A stretch of 64,000 bases of DNA, from NCBI RefSeq assembly GCF_009910845.1, contig NZ_SIJB01000032.1, positions 1 through 64,000 of the forward strand, in the 5' to 3' direction. The stretch comes from Chengkuizengella marina. Lineage in GTDB: Bacteria > Bacillota > Bacilli > Paenibacillales > KCTC-33759. A model generated the notes under the pieces. It was not told where the DNA came from. It did no database searches and was given only the letters and a program-made list of their open reading frames with translations. Below are positions 17,210-25,629 of the stretch, piece by piece (the first letter of the stretch is position 1; each line of letters begins with the position of its first letter). Made by a program: the position numbers and the translations under genes.

Positions 17210-18448
17210 ATGTACAGAAAACACCTAATCTATTTTTTAAGTACAGTATTAATTATAAGTTTGATATTTCCAACTCAATTGATTGCAAATGAACCTGAAG
17301 AACAACAGATAGATTTAGCGCCAAGTTCACATTCTGCCATTTTGATAGATGCAGATACGGGTACGATTATTTTTGAAAAAAATGCTCATGACCGTTTACC
17401 TCCCGCTAGTATTACAAAAGTGATGACCATGTTGCTTATAATGGAAGCACTTGATAGCGGAAAAATACAAAAAGATGAAATGGTTCGAACTAGTGAATAC
17501 GCAGCATCCATGGGAGGATCACAAATCTTCTTAGAAGAAGGAGAAGAGATGAGTGTTGAAGATATGCTGAAAGGCATAGCGATGGCGTCAGGTAATGATG
17601 CATCTGTAGCCATGGCTGAAAAAATAGCAGGATCAGAAGAAATGTTTGTTCAGATGATGAATGATCGAGCAAAAGCACTTGGTTTAGAGAACACTCATTT
17701 TGAGAACAGTAATGGTTTACCTTCGTCAGAACATTATTCAAGTGCACATGATATTGCGATCATGTCAAAAGAGTTATTAAAGCATGAAATGATCACTCAA
17801 TTCACAAGTAAGTATCAAGATTATTTACGTAAGGATACGGATGATCCTTTCTGGTTGGTGAACACGAATAAGTTAGTTAGATTTTATCAAGGCGCAGATG
17901 GACTGAAAACAGGATACACGAGTGAAGCCAAGTATTGCCTTGCAGCAACTGCAAAGAGAAATGATATGCGTGTGATTGCTGTTGTATTAGGAGAACCTAC
18001 TACAAAATCCAGAAACTATGAAGTATCTAAGCTTTTTGATTATGCTTTTTCTCAATACACAAATTATCCTATTTTTAAACCTGGTGAAATGATCGGTACA
18101 ATTCCTATTGAAAAAGGAGATGTGCGAAATATTGAGATTGTAGCAAAACAACAATACAGTGTGTTAATGAAAAAAGGGGAGTCCAAAGAAAATATTAAAC
18201 ATGAGATTGAATTAGAATCAGAAATAAAAGCACCAGTTGCATTAGGACAAACCGTTGGGAAATTAAAGATCTATCAAAATGAAGAAAAAATTAAAGAAAT
18301 TGATCTTGATTCACCTATAGAAGTGAAGGAAGCAAGTTATTGGCAAATATTAAAAAGAACGATAGAAAAAGTACTATTTATTCAAAAAAAAGATGAACAG
18401 GAAACAGAAAACGAGTCAAATCATTTAGAAGAAAATTCACAAGAATAA
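17210..18448 (+). CDS. dacF: D-alanyl-D-alanine carboxypeptidase, sporulation type
   Basis: 412 residues from ATG 17210, chosen for the ribosome site AGGAGGAG; the upstream in-frame extension has no ribosome site. A signal peptide spans residues 1-26. Penicillin-binding motifs are SITK (S67, K70), SGN (127-129) and KTG in DGLKTGYT. The C-terminal domain and terminal amphipathic helix fit a membrane-attached S11 peptidase. In Bacillus, DacF trims spore peptidoglycan cross-linking from the forespore. It lies directly before spoIIAA-spoIIAB-sigF, the conserved arrangement, which distinguishes it from the dacB copy at 39449. Confidence 0.95.
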   Translation: MYRKHLIYFLSTVLIISLIFPTQLIANEPEEQQIDLAPSSHSAILIDADTGTIIFEKNAHDRLPPASITKVMTMLLIMEALDSGKIQKDEMVRTSEYAASMGGSQIFLEEGEEMSVEDMLKGIAMASGNDASVAMAEKIAGSEEMFVQMMNDRAKALGLENTHFENSNGLPSSEHYSSAHDIAIMSKELLKHEMITQFTSKYQDYLRKDTDDPFWLVNTNKLVRFYQGADGLKTGYTSEAKYCLAATAKRNDMRVIAVVLGEPTTKSRNYEVSKLFDYAFSQYTNYPIFKPGEMIGTIPIEKGDVRNIEIVAKQQYSVLMKKGESKENIKHEIELESEIKAPVALGQTVGKLKIYQNEEKIKEIDLDSPIEVKEASYWQILKRTIEKVLFIQKKDEQETENESNHLEENSQE

Positions 18449-18496
18449 AAAAGAAAATGTCAAATAAACGAAGTTCTCTTCTAGTTTTGTCGAAGA

Positions 18497-18525
18497 GCAG
18501 GAATTGTAAGATGTTATGTAGAAAT
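18497..18525 (+). promoter_or_regulatory. Candidate sigma-H promoter for spoIIAA-spoIIAB-sigF
   Basis: GCAGGAATT (18497-18505) resembles the sigma-H -35 element, and GAAAT at 18521-18525 could serve as its -10 after a 15-base spacer. In B. subtilis the spoIIA operon is started by sigma-H at this position. The -10 match is imperfect. Confidence 0.4.
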
Positions 18526-18558
18526 GCTTCATCATCAGTTTATAAGGAGTGAAGAACT

Positions 18559-18912
18559 ATGAGTCTGCACGTGCAGATATCTAATCAAGGTGAGGCATTG
18601 ATTGTTAGACTTCAGGGTGAACTTGATCATCACACATCAGAACTGCTGCGAACAAAAATGGAGAGTGCAATAGAACAGGAAAACAGTAATCATATCGTTT
18701 TAGTACTTAAGGATCTATCTTTTATGGACAGCTCCGGTTTAGGGGTTATATTAGGACGATATAAACAAATTACAAATAGAGGTGGAAGGATGGTTGTTTG
18801 TAACGTCAACTCTTCAATCTATCGACTGTTTGAAATGTCAGGTTTGTTTAAAATACTAACTATTGAAGAAGATGAAGAACAAGCTCTTTCCAGTCTGGGG
18901 GTCGTATCATGA
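18559..18912 (+). CDS. spoIIAA: Anti-sigma F factor antagonist
   Basis: 117 residues, a STAS-domain protein of normal length. The phosphorylation site is Ser58 in [12 protein letters not shown], at the same position as in B. subtilis. Unphosphorylated SpoIIAA binds SpoIIAB and frees sigma-F in the forespore; SpoIIAB phosphorylates Ser58 and SpoIIE removes the phosphate. The ribosome site AAGGAGTG precedes ATG 18559. The stop overlaps spoIIAB by four bases. Confidence 0.97.
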   Translation: MSLHVQISNQGEALIVRLQGELDHHTSELLRTKMESAIEQENSNHIVLVLKDLSFMDSSGLGVILGRYKQITNRGGRMVVCNVNSSIYRLFEMSGLFKILTIEEDEEQALSSLGVVS

Positions 18913-19355
18913 AAGTAAATAATTATATGGCTCTTCAATTTATGAGTAAATCAGAAAATGAAGCTTTTGCAAGAATTACAGTGGCAGCATTTGTCTCACA
19001 GTTAGATCCACAAGTAAACGAATTAACAGACATTAAAACAGTGGTTTCTGAAGCTGTTACGAATTCAATCATTCACGGTTATGAAAATAAACCAGAGGGT
19101 ATGATTTCCATCACTGCAAAAATAGAAGAGGATACGGTTTATATTACTGTAGAGGATGAAGGTTTAGGCATTGAGAATTTAGACGAAGCTATACAGCCTC
19201 TATTTACATCTAAACCTGAATTAGAGAGGTCAGGTATGGGTTTTACAATTATGGAAAACTTTATGGATGAAGTTGAGATCAATTCTACCTTAGGAAAAGG
19301 AACTAAGGTAACAATGATGAAGCGGATTGAATCAAAAAAAGCTTTATACAATTAG
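18909..19355 (+). CDS. spoIIAB: Anti-sigma F factor, serine kinase
   Basis: 148 residues of the GHKL ATPase/kinase family. The N box ([12 protein letters not shown]), the G1 box ([11 protein letters not shown]) and the G2 region ([19 protein letters not shown]) are intact. It holds sigma-F inactive and phosphorylates SpoIIAA. The ATG overlaps the spoIIAA stop by four bases, and sigF follows after ten, so the three proteins are made in fixed ratio. Confidence 0.97.
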   Translation: MKVNNYMALQFMSKSENEAFARITVAAFVSQLDPQVNELTDIKTVVSEAVTNSIIHGYENKPEGMISITAKIEEDTVYITVEDEGLGIENLDEAIQPLFTSKPELERSGMGFTIMENFMDEVEINSTLGKGTKVTMMKRIESKKALYN

Positions 19356-19365
19356 GGGTATGAAT

Positions 19366-20121
19366 ATGGATGTGGATTTGAATAACAAGACACATAAATA
19401 TCTAAAGGATAATGAAGTCAAAAGATTGATTGCTTTAAGTCAAACAGGTGATATGGTAGCACGAGATACTTTAGTGAATAATAATATTCGTTTAGTATGG
19501 TCTGTCGTACAGCGGTTTTTAAATCGAGGATATGAACCAGATGATTTGTTTCAAATTGGATGTATAGGATTATTAAAATCAGTTGATAAATTTGATCTAT
19601 CTTACGATGTCAAATTTTCTACTTATGCAGTACCTATGATTATAGGTGAAATACAGCGTTTTCTCCGGGATGATGGAACCTTAAAAGTAAGTCGTTCCTT
19701 AAAAGAAATGGCAAATAAAGTGAGAAAAATAAAAGATGAACTTACTAAAAAATTAAATAGAATACCCACCATATCAGAAATAGCAGAAGAACTAGAAGTA
19801 ACCCCAGAGGAAGTGGTATTTGCACTTGAAGCCAATAAACCTCCTTCATCCATCCATGAAACCGTCTTTGAGAATGATGGAGATCCGATTACACTCATGG
19901 ATCAAATATCTGACGATTCACAGGATAAATGGTTTGAAAACATTGCATTAAATGAAGCTATTCAATCATTAAGTGAAAGAGAACAGCTCATCGTTTACTT
20001 AAGATATTATAAGGATCAAACCCAATCAGAGGTTGCACTTCGATTGGGAATATCACAAGTACAAGTATCCAGATTAGAAAAGAAAATATTACGAACGATT
20101 AAAGCTCAGATAGCATTATGA
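19366..20121 (+). CDS. sigF: RNA polymerase forespore sigma factor sigma-F
   Basis: 251 residues from ATG 19366 (MDVDLNNK), preferred over earlier in-frame starts because AGGGG lies seven bases upstream and B. subtilis SigF also begins MDVE. Region 2 is nearly invariant (RLVWSVVQRFLNRGYEPDDLFQ, split over 2.1-2.2, then FSTYAVPMIIGEIQRFLRDD). Region 4 carries the HTH QSEVALRLGISQVQVSRLEK. It directs early forespore transcription. The last codons and the stop lie inside the terminator hairpin. Confidence 0.97.
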   Translation: MDVDLNNKTHKYLKDNEVKRLIALSQTGDMVARDTLVNNNIRLVWSVVQRFLNRGYEPDDLFQIGCIGLLKSVDKFDLSYDVKFSTYAVPMIIGEIQRFLRDDGTLKVSRSLKEMANKVRKIKDELTKKLNRIPTISEIAEELEVTPEEVVFALEANKPPSSIHETVFENDGDPITLMDQISDDSQDKWFENIALNEAIQSLSEREQLIVYLRYYKDQTQSEVALRLGISQVQVSRLEKKILRTIKAQIAL

Positions 20122-20137
20122 CTATCTGAGCTTTTTT
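20104..20137 (+). terminator. Terminator overlapping the sigF stop codon
   Basis: Perfect ten-bp stem GCTCAGATAG (20104-20113) / CTATCTGAGC (20122-20131) with an eight-base loop and six T. The stop codon (20119-20121) lies in the loop, so the left arm is coding sequence. Confidence 0.92.
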
Positions 20138-20271
20138 ACGTACATACTATAAGGGATGTTTAGTAAAGTGAATGGAGCTTTTTTATATTGAATTATACGA
20201 GCCCCAAAGAAAAGTATTAGGATGTTACATCAATGAATGACTTCACTTTTTAAGGTACATAGGGGGTGGTG

Positions 20272-20913
20272 ATGATGAATAACAATCAGCAGATATTATA
20301 TTTAAGGTTAAGAAAATGCATAAAATTAACAAAAGGAAAACCGATTTATTTAGGACAAATTGCTCAAATTATCATTGATCCTGAATGGGAGATGAAATTA
20401 AAGAAACTATTGATTAAGCAACCAACAGATGAACGGAATTTAGTGATTGACTTAATGTTGATTGTAAAAAAAGTTAAGGAAGTCCTTCCAGATGTCACCA
20501 TTGAATATTTTGGGGAGCCACATGTATTTGTTGAATTTGAGGAGAATAAACCTTCCCCTAATTTCATACTTATCGCTTTAGTATGGTTGTTATTATTTGT
20601 GGGTTCAGGTTTAGCCATTATGAACTTTCATGCCGATGTAAGTATGGAGGAAGTTCATCAAAAAATTTATACATTTGTGACTGGGGAAGAAACTGATTCA
20701 CCCTTACTTCTGCAAATTCCATACTCACTTGGGTTAGGCATCGGGATGATATTATTTTTTAATCGGTTATTTAAGAAGAAGTTTAGTGAGGAGCCTTCAC
20801 CCCTTGAATTAGAGATGTTCATGTACAAAGAAAGTTTAAATCAGTTTCAAATTACAAAACAATTTCAAAAAAATGAAAAAAGAAATGGTTCAGATGATGG
20901 ATCTGTTTCTTAA
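20272..20913 (+). CDS. spoVAA: Stage V sporulation protein AA
   Basis: 213 residues with the SpoVAA pattern: a soluble N-terminal domain (LRLRKCIKLTKGKPIYLGQIAQI), a transmembrane helix, the motif SGLAIMNFHADVSMEEVHQKIY (split around the helix end), a second helix in LQIPYSLGLGIGMILFFNRLF, and EEPSPLELEMFMYK. SpoVA proteins move dipicolinic acid into the spore and release it on germination. The ribosome site AGGGGG favours ATG 20272 or 20275. spoVAB overlaps its 3' end by 41 bases. Confidence 0.95.
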   Translation: MMNNNQQILYLRLRKCIKLTKGKPIYLGQIAQIIIDPEWEMKLKKLLIKQPTDERNLVIDLMLIVKKVKEVLPDVTIEYFGEPHVFVEFEENKPSPNFILIALVWLLLFVGSGLAIMNFHADVSMEEVHQKIYTFVTGEETDSPLLLQIPYSLGLGIGMILFFNRLFKKKFSEEPSPLELEMFMYKESLNQFQITKQFQKNEKRNGSDDGSVS

Positions 20914-21322
20914 TATAATAGTTATTTTTATAGGGGTATCTGGAGGATTGGCAGTAGGTAGCGGTTTAGTTGCTTTTTTAACTGTCCTGGATGTTGTCCC
21001 GCGTTTAACACAGCTTACTAAATCCAATAAGTTTTTGTATTTATATGAATCAGCAGTTGTGATTGGAGCAGTATTCTGGACATTTACTGATTTTTATAAA
21101 TGGAATTTTCACCTTTTCCCTTTAAGCAGTATAATTTTTGGGTTATTCGCTGGTGTTTTTATTGGTATGATAGCAGCTGGTTTAACTGAAGTTTTAAATG
21201 TTTTACCTATATTAGCGCAAAGAATGAATATGTCAAAGTACATTATTGCTTTATTAATGGCTATGGTTTTGGGGAAAATCATTGGATCACTTTTTCAATG
21301 GATAGTATATAGAACATTGTAA
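20873..21322 (+). CDS. spoVAB: Stage V sporulation protein AB
   Basis: Up to 149 residues with four hydrophobic helices. The family core is clear: VSGGLAVGSGLVAFLTVLDV, PRLTQLTKS, AAGLTEVLNVLPILAQRMNM and VLGKIIGSLFQW. The start is uncertain: ATG 20873 overlaps spoVAA, and ATG 20894 or 20897 would give a length nearer to the B. subtilis protein. It is an inner-membrane partner of SpoVAA in the dipicolinate channel apparatus of the spore. Confidence 0.93.
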   Translation: MKKEMVQMMDLFLNIIVIFIGVSGGLAVGSGLVAFLTVLDVVPRLTQLTKSNKFLYLYESAVVIGAVFWTFTDFYKWNFHLFPLSSIIFGLFAGVFIGMIAAGLTEVLNVLPILAQRMNMSKYIIALLMAMVLGKIIGSLFQWIVYRTL

Positions 21323-21346
21323 AGGCAGCATGAAAGGAAGTAGACA

Positions 21347-22822
21347 ATGGCAGAAGGAAAAAAACATAAGTTACCTATTCCAAAGGATATAGAAAAAGTT
21401 AAAGAAGCTTTAAATGAACATATTGGATTAGATACTAGCTTTGATGTTTTGTTAAGGGAAATGGAATTTGGAAGAAAGAAGACTGGATTGTTATATATTA
21501 ATGGCTTTGCCAAAGATGATGTGTTAACAGAAATTTTAAAAAGATTAAGTTATTTAAAACGGGAAGAGATAGTACCCAAAGTATTATCAAGCTTTTTAGA
21601 TAAATATATTTCTCACATCCAAGTTGAGGTTGAAGATGATTTAACAAAAGCTATTAATAGTGTGCTCGCTGGAATGTGTGCATTTTTTATTGATGGAGAA
21701 ACGAGTGCAATTGTCATTGATGCTAAAGTTTTTCCAATCAGAGGCATTGACGAACCTTCTTTAGAAAAAGTAGCACGTGGTTCTAGAGATGGTTTTGTTG
21801 AAACTATGCTTATCAATGTAACATTAGTTCGACGTAGATTACGTGATCCAAAATTGAAGTATGAAGTTATGAACGTTGGAAAAAGAACGAAAACAGATGT
21901 GTGCATTGGATACCTAGATGATATTGTTGATAAGAAGTTATTGGAATCAATTAGAGATAAAATAAAAAAAATCAAAGTTGATGGTATTCCAGTTGCAAAT
22001 AAGCAGTTAGAAGAAATTATTTTTGGGAATGGTTGGAATCCATTTCCGATGGTCCGATATTCTGAACGTCCTGATGTAATAGCTGCACATTTATTAGATG
22101 GACATATTATTTTGTTTGTAGATACATCACCAAGTGCTATGATTTTGCCAGCTACCCTTTTTCATCATGTGCAGCATGCAGAAGAGTATACAGATGCACC
22201 TGTTGTAGGGACATATTTAAGATGGGTAAGGTTCCTTGCAATTTTTGCCTCGATTTTTGTATTGCCCATTTGGTTTTTATTTGTAGTTGAACCAGGTCTT
22301 AAACCAGAAGCTTTAGAATTTTTGGGTCCCAAAGAAACAGGTGAACTTCCAATTCTTTTGCAATTTTTCTTTGCAGAGATTGGTGCAGATCTCATGAGAA
22401 TGGCGTCTATTCACACACCAACTCCTTTTGCAGTTGGACTAGGGTTAATATCAGCAATCATATTAGGAGAATTTGCTGTTCAGACAGGATTATTCGTTTA
22501 CGAAGTCATCTTGTATTTATCATTGGCCATGATGGGTATGTATGCCACCCCAAGTTATGAATTAAGACTTGCCAACCGAATGACAAGATTAGTTTTATTA
22601 ATCTTAGTTGCTTTGTTTAAAGTACCAGGGTTAATCATAGGTACAACAGTGATTATTATAATCTTAGCTTTCACAAGATCCTTTAATTCACCTTATTTAT
22701 GGCCTTTTATTCCTTTTAATGCAAAAGCGTTTTTCACTATCGTACTAAGAAGACCCATTACAGAAGATAATAAAAGACCAAGCATCGCAAATCCTCGAGA
22801 TCATACTAAGCAACCAACATAA
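21347..22822 (+). CDS. spoVAF: Stage V sporulation protein AF (GerA-type spore germination protein)
   Basis: 491 residues of the GerABKA family. A soluble N-terminal domain (to about residue 290) contains FGRKKTGLLYINGFAKDDVL, ARGSRDGFVETMLINVTLVRR (two adjacent segments) and VGTYLRWVRFLAIF. It is followed by four to five membrane helices with PTPFAVGLGLISAIILGEFA. SpoVAF is the germinant-receptor A-subunit paralogue encoded in the spoVA operon and boosts germination. Here it directly follows spoVAB: spoVAC, AD and AE are absent from between them. A terminator follows. Confidence 0.94.
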   Translation: MAEGKKHKLPIPKDIEKVKEALNEHIGLDTSFDVLLREMEFGRKKTGLLYINGFAKDDVLTEILKRLSYLKREEIVPKVLSSFLDKYISHIQVEVEDDLTKAINSVLAGMCAFFIDGETSAIVIDAKVFPIRGIDEPSLEKVARGSRDGFVETMLINVTLVRRRLRDPKLKYEVMNVGKRTKTDVCIGYLDDIVDKKLLESIRDKIKKIKVDGIPVANKQLEEIIFGNGWNPFPMVRYSERPDVIAAHLLDGHIILFVDTSPSAMILPATLFHHVQHAEEYTDAPVVGTYLRWVRFLAIFASIFVLPIWFLFVVEPGLKPEALEFLGPKETGELPILLQFFFAEIGADLMRMASIHTPTPFAVGLGLISAIILGEFAVQTGLFVYEVILYLSLAMMGMYATPSYELRLANRMTRLVLLILVALFKVPGLIIGTTVIIIILAFTRSFNSPYLWPFIPFNAKAFFTIVLRRPITEDNKRPSIANPRDHTKQPT

Positions 22823-22833
22823 AATAGGAATAT

Positions 22834-22871
22834 AATACCAGATCATTATTGAACTGGTATTTTCTTTATTT
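22834..22871 (+). terminator. Terminator after spoVAF
   Basis: Arms AATACCAG (22834-22841) and CTGGTATT (22854-22861) around a 12-base loop, then TTCTTTATTTT. Confidence 0.75.
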
Positions 22872-23021
22872 TAACAGTTGAGGTAAACTTCTTAGACATA
22901 TATCCTCATTTGCTAAGATTACAGTAATGCCGTATTGTTTTCTACTCCTTGATATGATAATTTATTATTAACCTTTATTATTTATATGATGATTTTATTT
23001 CAGAAGAGGGGAAAATAGACA

Positions 23022-24356
23022 ATGTATTTACATGGTACAAGTAGAGTTAATAATAATGGACATTTAGAAATAGGTAGATGTGATACTACGGAATTAACTA
23101 AACAATTTGGCACACCTTTATATGTAGTAGATGAAGAACTAGTTCGACAAAGATGTCGTGAATATATGGATTCTTTTCGTGAATCTGGTTTAACATTTCA
23201 GGTTGCTTATGCAAGTAAAGCCTTTTGTGTGAAAGCAATTTGTCGTGTGATGGATGAAGAAGGTTTATCTTTAGATGTTGTGTCTGATGGTGAATTATAT
23301 ACTGCACTTGAAGCAGGTTTCCCTCCTGAAAGAATTCATTTCCACGGAAATAATAAAACACCTTTTGAAATTGAAATGGCACTCGATGCAAATATAGGTT
23401 GTTTCGTGGTGGATAATTTCGTGGAATTATATTTATTAAATGAGCTTGCTGGTCAAAAAGGAAAGAAAGTAAAAGCTTTATTCCGTGTAACACCTGGTGT
23501 TGAAGCTCATACTCATGAATTTATTTCAACTGGTCAAACTGATTCAAAATTTGGCTTTGACATAGGTAATGGTTCAGCTATAAAAGCGATGGAGGAAGCA
23601 TCTAAACTTAATCATATTATTATTTTAGGAGTTCATTCTCATATTGGTTCTCAAATCTTTGAAGTTGAAGGGTTTAAATTAGCTGTTGAAAGAGTAGCAG
23701 ATTTTGCCGTAGAAGTACGTAAACGATTAAATATAGAATATGATGTGATTAATCTAGGAGGAGGCTTCGGGATTCGTTATTCAAATGAAGATACACCTCT
23801 TCCAGTACCAGAATATGTAGAAGCAATCACAGATGCTATAAAAGACAACTTTACAAAAAATGAATATCCAATGCCTGAGATTTGGGTAGAACCGGGTAGA
23901 AGTATTGTAGGAGAGGCAGGTTCTACGTTATATACAGTAGGTACACAAAAAGATATACCTGGGGTAAGAAAGTATGTAGCTGTAGACGGTGGAATGACAG
24001 ATAATATTAGACCTGCACTTTATAACTCTCCTTATGAAGCGATGTTAGCAAACCGTGCAAACGAGAAAAATGAAGAAGTTGTTTCCATTGCGGGAAAAGC
24101 ATGTGAAAGTGGAGATATGTTGATCTGGGATTTGGAATTACCTAAAATAAATTCTGGTGATATTCTTGCAGTTTCATGTACAGGAGCATATAATTATGCA
24201 ATGGCAAGTAATTATAATCGTATTCGCAGACCTGCTGTTGTTTTTGTTAAAGATGGTGAAGCGGATTTAGTTGTAAATAGAGAAAGCCATGAAGATATTG
24301 TTGGTAATGATGTGATTCCTGAACGTTTACGTAAACAAGAGGCGATCAAATCATAA
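23022..24356 (+). CDS. lysA: Diaminopimelate decarboxylase
   Basis: 444 residues, fold type III PLP enzyme catalysing the last step of lysine synthesis. The PLP lysine is K66 in VAYASKAFC; the phosphate-binding glycine run is LGGGFGIRY; HSHIGSQI and the substrate site PGRSIVGEAG, ACESGDML and YNYAMASNYN are all present. Its place behind the spoVA operon is conserved in Bacillales. The ribosome site GAGGGGA precedes ATG 23022. No lysine riboswitch was recognised in the 150 bases upstream. Confidence 0.97.
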   Translation: MYLHGTSRVNNNGHLEIGRCDTTELTKQFGTPLYVVDEELVRQRCREYMDSFRESGLTFQVAYASKAFCVKAICRVMDEEGLSLDVVSDGELYTALEAGFPPERIHFHGNNKTPFEIEMALDANIGCFVVDNFVELYLLNELAGQKGKKVKALFRVTPGVEAHTHEFISTGQTDSKFGFDIGNGSAIKAMEEASKLNHIIILGVHSHIGSQIFEVEGFKLAVERVADFAVEVRKRLNIEYDVINLGGGFGIRYSNEDTPLPVPEYVEAITDAIKDNFTKNEYPMPEIWVEPGRSIVGEAGSTLYTVGTQKDIPGVRKYVAVDGGMTDNIRPALYNSPYEAMLANRANEKNEEVVSIAGKACESGDMLIWDLELPKINSGDILAVSCTGAYNYAMASNYNRIRRPAVVFVKDGEADLVVNRESHEDIVGNDVIPERLRKQEAIKS

Positions 24357-24391
24357 ATGTATGATTAATTTATAAAATAGGAGTGATATTA

Positions 24392-24823
24392 ATGGACAAA
24401 CAAGCAAAGATTAAAATGGAAGATGGTGCAGAGATTCTTATCGATTTATTTGAAAAGGATGCACCTAATACGGTAGCTAATTTTGAAAAACTAGCAAACG
24501 AAGGATTTTATAACGGCCTCACATTTCATCGGGTAATTCCTGGTTTTGTTGCACAAGGAGGTTGTCCAAATGGGACAGGTACAGGTGGCCCTGGATACCA
24601 AATTAATTGCGAAATTAATCCAAATAAACATGAACGTGGATCATTAGCTATGGCTCATGCTGGACGTAATACAGGTGGAAGTCAGTTTTATATTTGTTAT
24701 CAACCTCAGCCTCACTTAGATGGACAACATACTGTTTTTGGAAAAGTATCAAAAGGTATGGAGTTTGTTGATGTTATTAAACAAGGTGATAAAATGGCTG
24801 AAGTAATGATTACTGAAAAGTAA
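24392..24823 (+). CDS. ppiB: Peptidyl-prolyl cis-trans isomerase, cyclophilin type
   Basis: 143 residues from ATG 24392, set by TAGGAGTG. It is a complete short cyclophilin: [39 protein letters not shown], the active-site Q in GGSQFYI, and [10 protein letters not shown]. No signal peptide, so cytoplasmic. It catalyses proline isomerisation in folding. It follows lysA by 35 bp and is closed by a terminator. Confidence 0.96.
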   Translation: MDKQAKIKMEDGAEILIDLFEKDAPNTVANFEKLANEGFYNGLTFHRVIPGFVAQGGCPNGTGTGGPGYQINCEINPNKHERGSLAMAHAGRNTGGSQFYICYQPQPHLDGQHTVFGKVSKGMEFVDVIKQGDKMAEVMITEK

Positions 24824-24845
24824 TAATAAATTTATAAAATAATCA

Positions 24846-24886
24846 AGCCCTATAAGAAGTTGGTGAAATTTCTTATAGGGCTTTTA
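24846..24886 (+). terminator. Terminator after ppiB
   Basis: Perfect 13-bp stem AGCCCTATAAGAA / TTCTTATAGGGCT (24846-24858 and 24870-24882) with an 11-base loop and four T. Confidence 0.85.
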
Positions 24887-24967
24887 GTCAGTAATGCTAT
24901 ATCCCACTTGTGTGATAAGGCTTCTAATGTTTGTATTTTATTCTTTGTTATTCATTCAGTGTTGAAT

Positions 24968-25528
24968 TTAATTTACACTGGAAAATATTTTTTTTCTAAA
25001 TTTTGAAGGTGAATATCCAGTAGATTTTTTAAAAACAGTTGAAAAATAAGCTGTGCTATTGAAACCATGGTTTAGAGCTATTTCAGTAATGGTTTGATTT
25101 GTATCCAACAGTGCCTCTCTTGCTTTCGTTAAACGGACTTCCTGTAAATATTCGAGTGGTGTCTTTCCTGTATGTTTTTTAAATGTGCGAAGCAAATGAT
25201 AAGGGTCAATTGCGATTGCAGCTGCAATTTGATTTAGCTGGACCTCATCTTGGAAGTTTTGTTTTATAATAAAGATTGCTTTATTAGAAATTTCTTCTGA
25301 TGAATCAACCCATGATCTATCAGTTGGACAACATCTTTTGCATGATCGAAATCCGTTTCGTTCAGCCTCCACAGCAGTTTTATAAATATGGACATTTTTT
25401 TGTATCGGAATTTTAGATTTACAGGATGGACGGCAAAAGATTCCTGTGCTCTTAACAGCATAGAAAAACACGCCGTCAAATGATTTGTCATTATTAATAA
25501 TTGCATCCCAATATGAAGTTTCCATCAT
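24968..25528 (-). CDS. adaA: Ada-type methylphosphotriester-sensing AraC regulator
   Basis: 186 residues. The N-terminal Ada zinc domain has all four cysteines (C32 and C36 in FCRPSCKSK, C63 and C66 in RSCKRC); one accepts a methyl group from methylphosphotriesters in DNA. The C-terminal half is an AraC helix-turn-helix domain (DPYHLLRTFKKHTGKTPLEY, ALNHGFNSTAYFSTVFKKST). No methylguanine transferase domain is fused, as in B. subtilis AdaA, whose adaB partner is adjacent; none is adjacent here. The next gene on the same strand, upstream, is an MFS transporter. Confidence 0.93.
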   Translation of the reverse strand: MMETSYWDAIINNDKSFDGVFFYAVKSTGIFCRPSCKSKIPIQKNVHIYKTAVEAERNGFRSCKRCCPTDRSWVDSSEEISNKAIFIIKQNFQDEVQLNQIAAAIAIDPYHLLRTFKKHTGKTPLEYLQEVRLTKAREALLDTNQTITEIALNHGFNSTAYFSTVFKKSTGYSPSKFRKKIFSSVN

Positions 25529-25629
25529 TGTATCCCACCTTTAAAGTAAGTATATCTTAATGGGAAAAATACTTAAAGAGATTGAAATTTAAAGTCAATA
25601 TAATGAAATTAATCCTCAGAACAATTTCT

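Noticed and set aside
20169-20258. Possible sigma-G promoter before spoVAA
   Set aside because: TGAATG elements occur, but candidate -10 boxes are either poor or overlap the ribosome site, so no site could be chosen.
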